Assembly: GCA_037954665.1 (NCBI GenBank)
Contig: JBBMOL010000082.1
Coordinates: forward strand, 186,001 to 250,000
Direction: 5' to 3'
Length of the DNA: 64,000 nucleotides
From: Laguncularia racemosa
Taxonomy: Eukaryota; Streptophyta; Magnoliopsida; Myrtales; Combretaceae
The number at the start of each line of letters is the position of its first letter. Positions within the stretch are counted from its first letter, which is position 1. Below are positions 54,211 to 64,000 of the stretch, piece by piece. The translations under genes and the position numbers were made by a program. The notes under the pieces were generated by a model that was not told where the DNA came from, made no database searches, and worked only from the letters and a program-made list of their open reading frames with translations.

Positions 54211-54893
54211 TCTCCTCAACCTTCTGAAAGATTTGCCCTTAAATCTAGAGGGTCATTTCTGGAACTGAACCTGAACATCCCTGTTAACCTATTCTCTTAG
54301 CTACCAGAAAGTGGAAGTAGTTCTGATCTACTCCTAAAATTAGTGTACCTCAGATGGAGTCATAGGTGATAGTACTATACGAAACCCTCCCACACTAAAC
54401 ATATAAGTGTTCCTGAATCCATCATGTAACACCTTCCGATCAAACATCCAAGGTTTACCCAACAGCAAATGGAATGCACACATAGGAATTACATCACATA
54501 GAATCTCATCGTGACATTTCTATCCAACACTCATAGGTACCTTCGCCCTTAGCGTAACAAGCATACTGCTTCGATTGTCCAACCAATGCAAGTCATAAGA
54601 GCAAGAATGTGGACTAGTAGATAAACGTAATTTGTTTACTAGTGCAGCATATATAACATTTATGCAACTACCACTATCAATGATGAGTACACAAAGGCTA
54701 CCTCTGATCATACAACAGGTGTGGAATATGTTCTCCCTTTGTATGTCACTAGCATCGGGAGATAAGGTTAGAATCTTACGTAACACATTAATAGGTAGAT
54801 ATTGTTTACTTGTACGCTCCTCATGTGTTTCTACAGTCTGGTTATCATAATACTCCTGCATTGCTACAGACAGGCCTGTAAGCTCAACCTATT
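54211..54893 (-). pseudogene. I protease
   Basis: The open frame 54861-54520 reads EERTSKQYLPINVLRKILTL, IQRENIFHTCCMIRGSLCVL, the intact active-site loop IIDSGSCINVIYAALVNKL, YDLHWLDNRSSMLVTLRAKV. A stop and then DEILCDVIPMCAFHLLLGKP, LHDGFRNTYMF and LSPMTPSEVHYF follow. The end SSRNDPLDLRANLSE abuts the polypurine tract and LTR at 54210. J interrupts the gag-PR linker (ctatt at 54889-54893 and 58978-58982). This copy shows the normal gag-PR linker, from which the M-S-S-E starts of E3 and F derive. Confidence 0.8.
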
Positions 54894-55932
54894 TGATGTG
54901 CCTAAACACACTTAAAAGCACATCCAAAAGACTTAAGAATAACTATCTTAAGTCAAGGCAAAATCGGATAAAAAAATGGCACTTTTCAAATGAACCCTAA
55001 TGTTGAAATGATGAAATTCAATCAACCAATAATATAATCAGAATACCCCAAAGAAAATGCCTTCTAACAACACTCTAATTTCATATAATCCACGCAAATG
55101 AAGCCTCAATTTGACAAAGAAAACCGTAAAGTAAGATCCCTTTCCCAAAGGTGAAAATCACGTTTTCAAGGAAAACCTTAAAGATGAATGGAATCAATTT
55201 GATAATTTCCTTCAAATAATCACAAGAATTCGTGAATAATAACATGTAAATCTGACCAAGAACTATCTCAAATCAACCCTAGATACAACACACTAGAGAA
55301 GAAAAGAAATCACAACAAAATGAAATTGATATAACTCACAATTTCAAGATGTTGCACTCGCCACAATTTCAAGTCTTGGAATTGAAATTGATAAGAGTTG
55401 GAACCAAGGTATGAACCCTAATTCACACGTGAAAAGAGGTGTATATTCTGCAAAAATAATCTCTCCAAACCCACTCTTAAGCAAGTATTTATACTTGCTA
55501 CTCTTAGGGTTAAAAAGTGCTCAAAATTACAAGTTTGCCACTTTTAAGGTGGCTAACCCTAAATGAAAGTTACAAAGAAATAAAAGTGTCCCAAAACCAA
55601 AATACAACTAAAATAGTTCATAAAATGAAAAATACATAAAAGAAATGCTCTTCATGATGCCGGTCTTCTATAGGATCCATCGGCCCAACTCATCACCGGT
55701 TCAGGTTGGTCCATGGATAACCCACAAGCTGAGTTTAAGTGAGTTTGTCCATTGCCCTGTAAAGCATGATAAGTATTCCTGTTGGAATATAAAATACATG
55801 AATAAGATAAAAGAGGTTAGTAAACGAATAATTCCAGGGTCGATTTGCTCAAAATAGGTCCTCATCGCCAAGATTCGAAATCCTTCCGTTCTTGCCCTAA
55901 TGATAGGCCTTGTCGGATTTTTATTCCTATCA
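54894..55932 (-). repeat. J 3' LTR
   Basis: 1039 bp, TGATGTGCC to TTCCTATCA. TATA palindrome near 55479-55494. Confidence 0.9.
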
Positions 55933-56456
55933 TCTCCTCAGGCCTCAAAAAGATTTGTCCTCAAATCTAGTAGATCAAATGCAGTAGAGACTTTGTTTCC
56001 TCCTAGCAAGTCACCTGAAGAAATATCTCTACAGAATCCCAATAACTGAAATACTACAGGTGGTGATTGTCTTCTCTCCTCCATTTCCAAGATGTATCTC
56101 TTCTGCAACACAAATAATGACCCATTATCTACTAAAGTTACCCCTGTATCAACCTGTTCCACTGAAACTGTTTCCTCTTTTTCTAACTCATCTGTATGCT
56201 GCTGATCCTCATGGTCTTCTAATGGTTGGTCCAACTGCTCATTACTCTCTAAAACCTCTGAAGGTGAACATAACTGTCTCTGAACAGTCTGGCTCTCTAG
56301 TAGTATGCTCGTCTGACTATGATCATCAGGATCCTCTGAAGGTTGGCACATCGGTGTCTAACAAATGTTATGCTCTAAGGGTTGGCTCGTGTCACTAGAG
56401 CCCTCAAGAACCTTTGAAGGTTAGCATACTTGCGTCTGCAAATTTTGGTCCTCCCA
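55933..56456 (-). pseudogene. J repeat segment
   Basis: Minus-strand reading: one stop at 56421 (Gln codon in E3/F), the 26-residue repeats (CQPSEDPDDHSQTSILLESQ, TVQRQLCSPSE), another stop near 56360, then EDHEDQQHTDELEKEETVSV, GNKVSTAFDLLDLRTNLFEA and the LTR. The open stretch from 56351 to 55938 is 137 codons. Together with E3 and F it shows a conserved coding segment of unknown role. Confidence 0.8.
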
Positions 56457-56819
56457 GTCTAGGTAATCATCTGCAGAACCCCTACCATCAAATGAAGGCA
56501 TCTGTAGCTTCGTACACTCTAGTCCTCGAGGTGGTCTAAATTCCCTGTCTGGGTATGGATTAAGCGCAAAATTATCATCTCTATCTTCCCTAAGAGCATA
56601 ATAATCTCCCTTTACTCTAGGTGGTGCCATAAGGTTTACCACAGGTGGTGGTGGCAATGTCATCCTATCAATCCTTGTTGCTAATGTAGCAACAAGTGTG
56701 GAAAGGTCCCGAAGTTGCTCATCTAGAGTTCTTCCATTTGTATTTCGACAACTTGGTCTGCTACCCACTTGGCTATTGGCCTCATTGCCAAAGTACCCAT
56801 TCACACTATCATATGACAT
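56457..56819 (-). pseudogene. J gag N-terminal part
   Basis: ATG at 56819 opens MSYDSVNGYFGNEANSQVGS, TLDEQLRDLSTLVATLATRI, a Pro-rich stretch (TLPPPPVVNLMAPP), FRPPRGLECTKLQMPSFDGR and ADDYLDWED. At that point it is joined in frame to QNLQTQV of the repeat segment, across a GAGGAC overlap. It is open for 132 codons. It is the best preserved gag N-terminus in the window. The capsid part after YLDWED and the zinc knuckle are gone. Confidence 0.8.
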
Positions 56820-57938
56820 GTTTGTGGATGCGATTTATCTAAAGTACAAATGTAATCTCAAATAATTTGTAGCACACTCCCTTCACTTCACCACATCACA
56901 ATAACAAGTTTGGATAACAACACACACACTTATACACCCACAGTGCAACAAGTCACCAATGCAATAAATACTTTTTATCACTTCAAGTATATTAGAATAA
57001 GTGAAGCACAAATAAATACTTCTAAGTAGTTAAGAAATTAAATTCAACTCACAAGTGTTGAAGTAATAAGTTCAATTACTTTCACACTTTAATGTTTGTT
57101 TTTGAATTCAAATTCTACTACTTCAATTTTCCTTTCTTGCCACGATTTCACACCTACAATTGATCTTGATGTGCAGCACCTTTAATCCACATAAATCCAC
57201 AAATTTACACCACCACACACACCTTCAATTATGGTGCACTCACTCCACCAATAACTCTACGGCAACAACAACAAATTGCACTCCACCTCCATGACAGAAA
57301 TAAGAAATGGAAACAACAACAAATATACTCTAATTCCACGGCAATAATAACAAATATACTTCACTCCCCACAAGTTCTAACCGCAACTCACAACAAAATA
57401 GGCAGCAACTTCAATTTGAAATTCAAATAACTTCACTTATTGCAAGCCTTCCTCAATTGGTAACAATGAATTCAAATTCAAATAGCAATCATTAACTCCC
57501 ACAACTTAATTGCATATGATTTGAATTCAAATAATTCCTTACTAACCAAACTTAATGTAATCTGAAAATTTTACTTCACAAATTCAGAATTACACAATGG
57601 AATTCAAACAACAAACTTCACAACTCTTCACGCCACAAGTTACTTCATGGCAACAATTGGTAAGTTTCACAATTTCAAAAAAATTTGCTAAAGTAACTTC
57701 ACTTTGTACTTCTGCTCTTCCACGTGAATTAGTGTCCACAAAGTGATATAATAACCTTCCCAAATCAACTCCAACAACCAAAAAATCAATTCCCAATCCA
57801 AAACAATTTCGCAATATCAAACAACAACAACAACACAATTTCGGTTTTTCGCTTGATCAACTCTATTTGATGATCACTTCCACGAAATTGAATACAACCA
57901 ATTCCCTTCTCTCAACAAGAGCTCTGATGCCAAAAAGA
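56820..57938 (-). other. J leader and primer binding site
   Basis: A/C-rich on the plus strand. Primer site GCTCTGATGCCA near 57921-57932, one mismatch. No gene. Confidence 0.8.
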
Positions 57939-58977
57939 TGATGTGCCTAAACACACTTAAAAGCACATCCAAAAGACTTAAGAATAACTATCTCAAGTCA
58001 AGGCAAAATCGGATCCAAAAATGGCACTTTTCAAATGAACCCTAATGTTGAAATGATGAAATTCAATCAACCAATAATATAATCAGAATACCCCAAAGAA
58101 AATTCCTTCTAACAACACTCTAATTTCATATAATCCACGCAAATGAAGCCTCAATTTGACAAAGAAAACCGTAAAGTAAGATCCCTTTCCCAAAGGTGAA
58201 AATCACGTTTTCAAGGAAAACCTTAAAGATGAATGGAATCAATTTGATAATTTCCTTCAAATAATCACAAGAATTCATGAATAATAACATGTAAATCTGA
58301 CCAAGAACTATCTCAAATCAACCCTAGATACAACACACTAGAGAAGAAAGGAAATCACAACAAAATGAAATTGATATAACTCACAATTTCAAGATGTTGC
58401 ACTTGCCACAATTTCAAGTCTTGGAATTGAAATTGATAAGAGTTGGAACCAAGGTATGAACCCTAATTCACACGTGAAAAGAGGTGTATATTCTACAAAA
58501 ATAATATCTCCAAACCCTCTCTTAAGCAAGTATTTATACTTGATACTCCTAGGGTTAAAAAGTACTCAAAATTACAAGTTTACCACTTTTAAGGTGGCTA
58601 ACCCTAAATGAAAGTTACAAAGAAATAAAAGTGTCCCAAAACCAGAATACAACTAAAATAGTTCATAAAATGAAAAATACATAAAAGAAATGCTCTTCAT
58701 GATGCCGGTCTTCTATAGGATCCATCGGCCCAGCTCATCGCCGGTTCAGGTCGGTCCATGGATAACCCACAAGCTGAGTTTAAGTGAGTTTGTCCATTGC
58801 CCTGTAAAGCACGATAAGTATTCCTGTTGGAATATAAAATACATGAATAAGATAAGAGAGGTTAGTAAATGAATAATTCCAGGGTCGATTTACTCAAAAT
58901 AGGTCCTTATCGCCAAGATTCGAAATCCTTCAGTTCTTGCCCTAATGATAGGTCTTGTCGGATTTTTATTCCTATCA
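57939..58977 (-). repeat. J 5' LTR
   Basis: 1039 bp, the pair of 54894-55932. Confidence 0.9.
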
Positions 58978-58982
58978 CTATT

Positions 58983-60189
58983 CCTCCTCAACCTCAACAT
59001 CTTCCCCAGTGCCCTCCAGAATAGTCATCACACTCTTATTTGGACACTGTGCTGCCATGTGCCCAAATCCCATGCACTTAAAGCATTTGATTTAGCATAC
59101 TTTTCCACTAGTAGATCTAAGAATAGTCTACCACACATCTGGTGTTATCACCTCTTTACCCTTCCTAGAGGTTATATTTTCTCTAATAGTGCTAGGGGTA
59201 GTTTTGTCTACAGCTCGCATTGCCTCACCTACCGCCTTTGCCCCTCCTAATCGACCGTTAGCTGCCATGGGTCTGGTAGTAGTATTGGGCCTACTGCTTA
59301 GAGCCCTAAACAAGTTAGATCTCCTTTGCCTCTCTACATTCAAGTCCAACTGAATAGCCTCATCAAGTGTACTATAGCGCTGCAACTCAACAACACATGC
59401 TATCTCATATTTTAGCCCTAAGATGAAGCATGCTAAGGTTTGTTCTAGAGGTTCGATTGACTTACATCTAATCATGAGGGTTTCAAATTCCTGCACATAA
59501 TCATCTACTGTCTTACCTTCCTGCCTCAAAGTCTGTAGTCGCATAAATAGTTCTTATTTGTAGTGCTTAGGAATAAATCTTTTTCTCAACACCTTTTTCA
59601 TATCCCTCTGTGTTTGAATCTCAGCCTCCCCATCCCTATGCCTTATGATAATCAAATTCTTCCACCATAGTAAAGTGTATCCAGTAAACTCGACAGTAGC
59701 CAATCAGACTCTAGTATTATCATCGATCTCATAACATTCAAAGAGACCCTCAACCTTCTCCTCTTAATCCAAATAATCATCAGTTGATCCCTTGTTGTCA
59801 TAAGAAGGCGTCTGCAGCTTCACATACTCCAGTCCCCGACGTAGCCTGAAAACCCGATTCTAATAAGGATTAGCCCCAAAGTTGTCATCCTTTTCTTCCT
59901 TGTAAGGATGATGATCCCCACCCATCCTTCTATTTAGATTTCCATCTCCTACTACTCTGTCTCTCTGAAGGTTCTGTGGAGCTACCCAAGGTGGTGCCTG
60001 AAGGTTCACCACTGGTGGTTGTGGTAATGTTATCTTATCAATCCTAGTTGCCAAAGTAGCAACTATAGTAGTAAGATCTTGGAGTTGTTCTTCTAAAGCC
60101 CTCCTACCTGCAATATTATGACCCTGACCTCCACCAACCTAGCTATTGGCCTCATTGCCAATTCCCCCATTCACACTTTTGTTGGACAT
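58983..60189 (-). pseudogene. I gag
   Basis: ATG at 60189-60187, MSNKSVNGGIGNEAN start, a stop, then ALEEQLQDLTTIVATLATRI. TLPQPPVVNLQAPPWVAPQN (near 60030) and HPYKEEKDDNFGANPY follow, then a gag domain with stops. The open part 59544-59128 reads MRLQTLRQEGKTVDDYVQEF, ETLMIRCKSIEPLEQTLACF, YEIACVVELQRYSTLDEAIQ and ITSRKGKEVITPDVW. The zinc knuckle CFKCMGFGHMAAQCPNK (near 59088-59038) is complete. An acidic linker (near 59000) leads to J. It is the fullest gag of family A here. At least four stops break it. Confidence 0.8.
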
Positions 60190-61274
60190 GTTGTGATTTA
60201 AGAAGTAATGCCACAAATTACAGCACACTCCTTCAATAACACCAACCTATACGTTTAACAACCACAATAATGTAATCGCTCACATTTCAAAAAGAATTAT
60301 AGGCACAAGGAAATAATTTAGAATTCCAAGTAAAGTTTAGTAACTGAAGTACATACACAACCACTTGAAAGTAGTTAGAATTAAATTCAACTACAAGTGC
60401 TTAAGTAACTAGTCAATTACTTTGACACATAACTGACTTGTTTGAATTCAAATTCTACTACTCAAACCTTCCTTTCTCAGCCACGACATACACTCACACT
60501 TTAGCTTCAACTTGCAGCACCTTACTCCACACAATTCAACAAATTCACAAATGGCAATTCCCTCACTCAACACACAAACACAACACCAACAATCCAATAC
60601 TCCTTTTACACCACAATTCATACACATACAACCATGGTGCAATAACCTCCACAATTTTTTTTTTAATAACAACTCTACACACACTCCACGGTTCACACTC
60701 TTAAACATACAAGTTTCATCACTATAAAGACTAAAGCAAACCGCAGCTTATACACCAAAATAGCAACAATTCAAATTTGAAAATCAAACCACTTCACTAA
60801 TTGCAACCCTTTCTCAATTGGTAAGAAGTAATTTTCAAATTCAAACAAACACACATTAACTCCTTCAGTCTTAATGTTTGTTTTGAAAATAAAATAATTT
60901 CCAAATCTTCCACACTACTCAAATCTGGAAATGCTTAATTACTCTATTTTTTCGAAAACAAACAATGTAAGGATCACAATTTTTCTTCCTACACAATTGC
61001 ACTTCCGAAATTGCATTCAAAAGACACTAACTTTCCTCTCCTTTCATGGTGAAGTCCACAACATAGAAGATTCAACAAGTAATCAAAACTCACTCTAACA
61101 AGCAGCAAGTTCAACTTCTACTCAAGATAATTCATGCCACTTCAAACAACTACAACAACAATTTCAATTTACCCCTAATTTTGGAATTGAAGATGTAAGA
61201 ACATGAACCTTAAATTTCTGAAATTCAAAATCAAATAAGCTTTCTCACAACCTCAAGCTCTAATACCAAAAAGA
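60190..61274 (-). other. I leader and primer binding site
   Basis: A/C-rich on the plus strand, with a module copy near 60770-60910. Primer site GCTCTAATACCA (61257-61268), one mismatch. Confidence 0.8.
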
Positions 61275-61855
61275 TGATGTGCCTAAAAAGGGATTAAGCA
61301 CAATCAAATGGAATAAAAAACCAACCTTAAATGCACTCAATCAAATCCAGTTCAATACATTAGGAATTGCATGATTCCAATATGCTAGGAATTGCGTGAT
61401 TCCTAATGGAGTGCAAGGAGATCCGAATTCAATAAATAAAGAATTAATCAACCACAATGATTCAAAACCTTCAAAACACACTAATTACAGTTGAATTACC
61501 AAGTGAATTCAATAATATTCAACAAAATCACATCCGAGATCCCCCTTTATAGAAATGCAATTCACGGTTCAAAATGATAAGCAATTGTTGATTGTGAATA
61601 ACAAGTAAGAGAAGTAATTAAAACAAGTACTCTATTTCGAATCAAACTGACTGAAATTTGACCAAGAAATGAATTCAATCCAACCCTAGATATTACAAAC
61701 TAGAGAAGAAAAGCATATACAATAATTAGAAATTGATATGACTCACAATTTCAATTGTTGCACTCGCCACAATCTCAACTCTTGGGATTTAAATTGATAA
61801 GAGGAAATTGAACTTGGGAAACCCTAAGCTCACTCACATAAAGTGAATGTGTTTG
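61275..61855 (-). repeat. I 5' LTR, part
   Basis: TGATGTGCCTAAA at 61275. It is cut at 61855 by K; the left flank of K is gtttg (61851-61855). The rest lies beyond the window, if it exists. Confidence 0.85.
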
Positions 61856-62859
61856 TGATGGGAAAATTTCCGGCACCGTCGACACTTTCAGAACTCGATT
61901 TGGATGATGATCCAAATTACTCATATTTTACGTCATTTCTTTTCATCTAATAAATATTTGAGAAATAATCTTATAGGTACAATAATAATTCTCCATGGGA
62001 TGCCAACATGTCCTACACTAGTTGATGGACACGGGACATTTTCAGATGTACAATCAAAGACCCGCTCCAATTGTTTCCATTCCAAAGCATTGGCTCATGA
62101 AGACTTACGATATTTTTGTACTTTATAATTGTTCTATAGACTATTTCATGTTGTATTTTTCATTTGGGACACTTTCATTTTATTGTAATTTTCATTTAGG
62201 ATCGGCTACCTTAAAAGTGGCAAACTTGTAATTTTTGACCATTTTCTAACCCTAGGAGTAGCAAGTATAAATACTTGCTTATAGTAGGGTTTGAGGAGGC
62301 CATTTTTCAGATTATACACTTCACATTTTCGTGAGAGGGCTTAGGGTTTCCCTAGTTCTAATTCTCTTATCAATTTCAATTTCCAAGAGTTGAAATTGTG
62401 GCGAGTGTAACAAAGGGTAATTGTGTGTAGTATCAATTCCTTCTTTGTTGTGTTTCCATTTCATCACTAATGAGTCATATTTAGGGTTGATTTTGGATTT
62501 TTTTTTGGACATATTTTCGATTGCAATTTGTGATCAATTATTTTGTTAAAGATTGATTGTTTTTAATACTTGATATCCACATCATATGTGACATGAATTG
62601 GAATTGTAGAAGAGGATAAAATCACGGTTTTAATTCTTTTCTTCTCCATATATTTCACGTGAAATTCACTTATATTTGTTGTCATTTAGTGAAGTTTATC
62701 ATTATTGGATTGTGATTGCATCATTGGACCTTTGGATTTCACCAAAATTCCAATAGGGTTCTCACAATTTCCATTCCAATTGGACCGGTTTTGTATGTGA
62801 GTTGGGTTTGTTTTCTTTGATTCATTTGATTGTGCTTGACCTTGGTTTTGAGCATATCA
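61856..62859 (+). repeat. K 5' LTR
   Basis: 1004 bp, TGATGGGAAAATTTC to GAGCATATCA. TATA palindrome at 62262-62277. Confidence 0.9.
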
Positions 62860-62864
62860 TCTTT

Positions 62865-62876
62865 TGGTATCAGAGC
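62865..62876 (+). other. K primer binding site
   Basis: TGGTATCAGAGC, five bases after the LTR. Confidence 0.9.
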
Positions 62877-64000
62877 TTGAGGTTTAAGAGGAGGGATTTT
62901 TCAATTGAGATTCGGAATTTAGGGGTTTGTTGTGAAGCACCTTGATTCGAAAATTTGTTGGCATGAAATTGCATCTTGTTTTTGTGATTGTTGAGTTTTG
63001 TTCTCTTGTTGATTAGTGGATGTACAATTGGAGATTGGAACACTCTTGGAATCCTTGAGTTGATCGTTATTGATTAAAGGGTCATGAACTTTGTGATCAT
63101 TTGAGGAAGTTGAAATTTGAAGTCTAGAAGAATAGTGTTCAATTGTTGAAGTGGATTGATGTTATTGCATTTTCGGGAGTGAAGAGTATTACTTGTGATT
63201 TTCATATTTGAATTTCCAAATTTGAGGTGTGAGTTAAGGAAGCAATTTGAATTTCAAAACACACATTAAGTCATTGTTTAATTGTGTGTCATTTGAATTT
63301 GAAATAGCTTCTTACCATTTATGGAATTGTGTACTTATTGAACTCCGTTTTGAATTTGAAAGTAGGCTACCTTACCTTGTGTAGAAGTTGCGGTTTTGGC
63401 TGTAGTTTATGGAAGTGGAAGTGTACAATTTTCAGATTTGCATTGTATGGGATAATAGGGAATTTATTTGAATTCAAACACATCCACTAAGTTGAGGAAG
63501 TTATTGAGTGGTATTGATTACATTTCATTTGAATTTGAAATTAAACCTTACCATTTGTGGAAAGTGCATTAAGGATGTTCATTTGAATTTGTTGCCATGT
63601 TGCGGAGTTGTGTTTTTGTCAAATTAGTGAAGAGTGTATGCATGTGGCATGAGTTTTGGTGTATGTTGAGTGAAAGGTAATTTGCATCATGAAGTGTTGT
63701 GTATATGTAGTGGTAGTTGAAGTGGTTGCAACGTGTATATGTGTGGTGTGAGTGGCGGTGTGAATTTGTGGAGTTGTGTGGAGTAAGGTGCTGCACATTA
63801 AGATCAAGTGTGAGTGTGAACCGTGGCTAATAAAGGAAGTTAAGTAGTGAAGTTTGAAATTTAAATATAAGCATTTAAGTGTGAAAGTTATTGAGTATTA
63901 TTACTTAAACACTTGCTTAGTTAAATTCAATATCTTAACTACTTGAAAGTATTTATTTGTGCTTCAATTATTTTATTATACTTAAAGTGACAAGAAGTAT
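62877..64000 (+). other. K leader, G/T-rich
   Basis: Non-coding leader with two diverged module copies (near 63247 and 63467). No gag start before the window end. Confidence 0.75.

Larger units (their letters stand above)
54894..58977 (-). mobile_element. J: young family A deletion derivative (gag N-terminus plus repeats)
   Basis: 4084 bp with exact duplication ctatt. Both LTRs are 1039 bp (54894-55932, 57939-58977). By eye they differ at about 25 positions, mostly transitions. Inside are a gag N-terminal part joined to the 26-residue repeat segment, leader and primer site. PR, RT and INT are all absent. Confidence 0.9.
53201..61855 (-). mobile_element. I: family A gag-PR element, no RT/INT, interrupted by J and K
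   Basis: 3' LTR 53201-54210, protease end and N-terminal part (54211-54893), J (54894-58977), gag (58983-60189), leader, primer site (61257-61268) and the first 581 bases of the 5' LTR (61275-61855), where K has inserted. No RT, RNase H or INT lies between PR and the polypurine tract, so I is of the gag-PR type. Confidence 0.8.
61856..64000 (+). mobile_element. K: family A element, 5' end only
   Basis: LTR 61856-62859, primer site and more than 1.1 kb of leader. It continues past the window end. LTR and leader are close to those of M (10173-17955), the same A2 subfamily. Confidence 0.9.

Overview
The window is plant nuclear heterochromatin: AT-rich, with no host gene, tRNA or rRNA that I can support, and almost completely filled by nested LTR retrotransposons of the Ty3/gypsy superfamily. 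Primer binding sites match the 3' end of initiator tRNA-Met (TGGTATCAGAGC and variants). Gag, protease (PR), reverse transcriptase (RT), RNase H and integrase (INT) motifs are easy to read on both strands. The mix of Athila-like and apparently CRM-like elements suggests a flowering plant, probably a eudicot, and a pericentromeric position; this is inference.

The left 40 kb is one Athila-like element on the minus strand (about 2330 to 40379), cut apart by later insertions. From left to right these are: a truncated solo LTR (4423-5146); a minus-strand gypsy element G1 (5355-23733), itself split by element M (10173-18056, which carries C1 at 11137-16698) and by element S (19516-23279); element E1 (23986-30790, with a solo LTR at 24527-25741 in its 5' LTR); element E3 (32107-38909, with an inverted LTR pair at 34112-36276 in its leader); and a minus-strand C2 (from 40380). 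For six of these insertions the 5-bp target duplication is exact: M actaa, C1 gtttc, S ggaac, E1 ccaac, E3 ttttg, inverted pair attat. The nesting order is therefore well supported.

The right 24 kb (41648-64000) is a minus-strand array of the same family A as E1 and E3: F, the gag/leader fragment G, H (inserted in G's leader and carrying a solo LTR), I (sharing one LTR with G) and J (inserted in I, duplication ctatt). A plus-strand copy, K, starts at 61856 and runs off the window.

Family A is the most interesting content. No copy here encodes everything. H, I and S keep gag and some PR but lack RT and INT. E1 keeps PR-RT-RNase H-INT but has no gag. E3 and F keep PR followed by a tandem array of 26-residue repeats instead of RT/INT. 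J joins a gag N-terminus to the same array. Some copies carry two primer binding sites about 180 bp apart, and the LTRs come in two lengths that differ by exactly that interval. Nearly all reading frames are broken. The exception is a 556-codon frame in C1 that fuses the N-terminal part of RT to a catalytically complete INT core.
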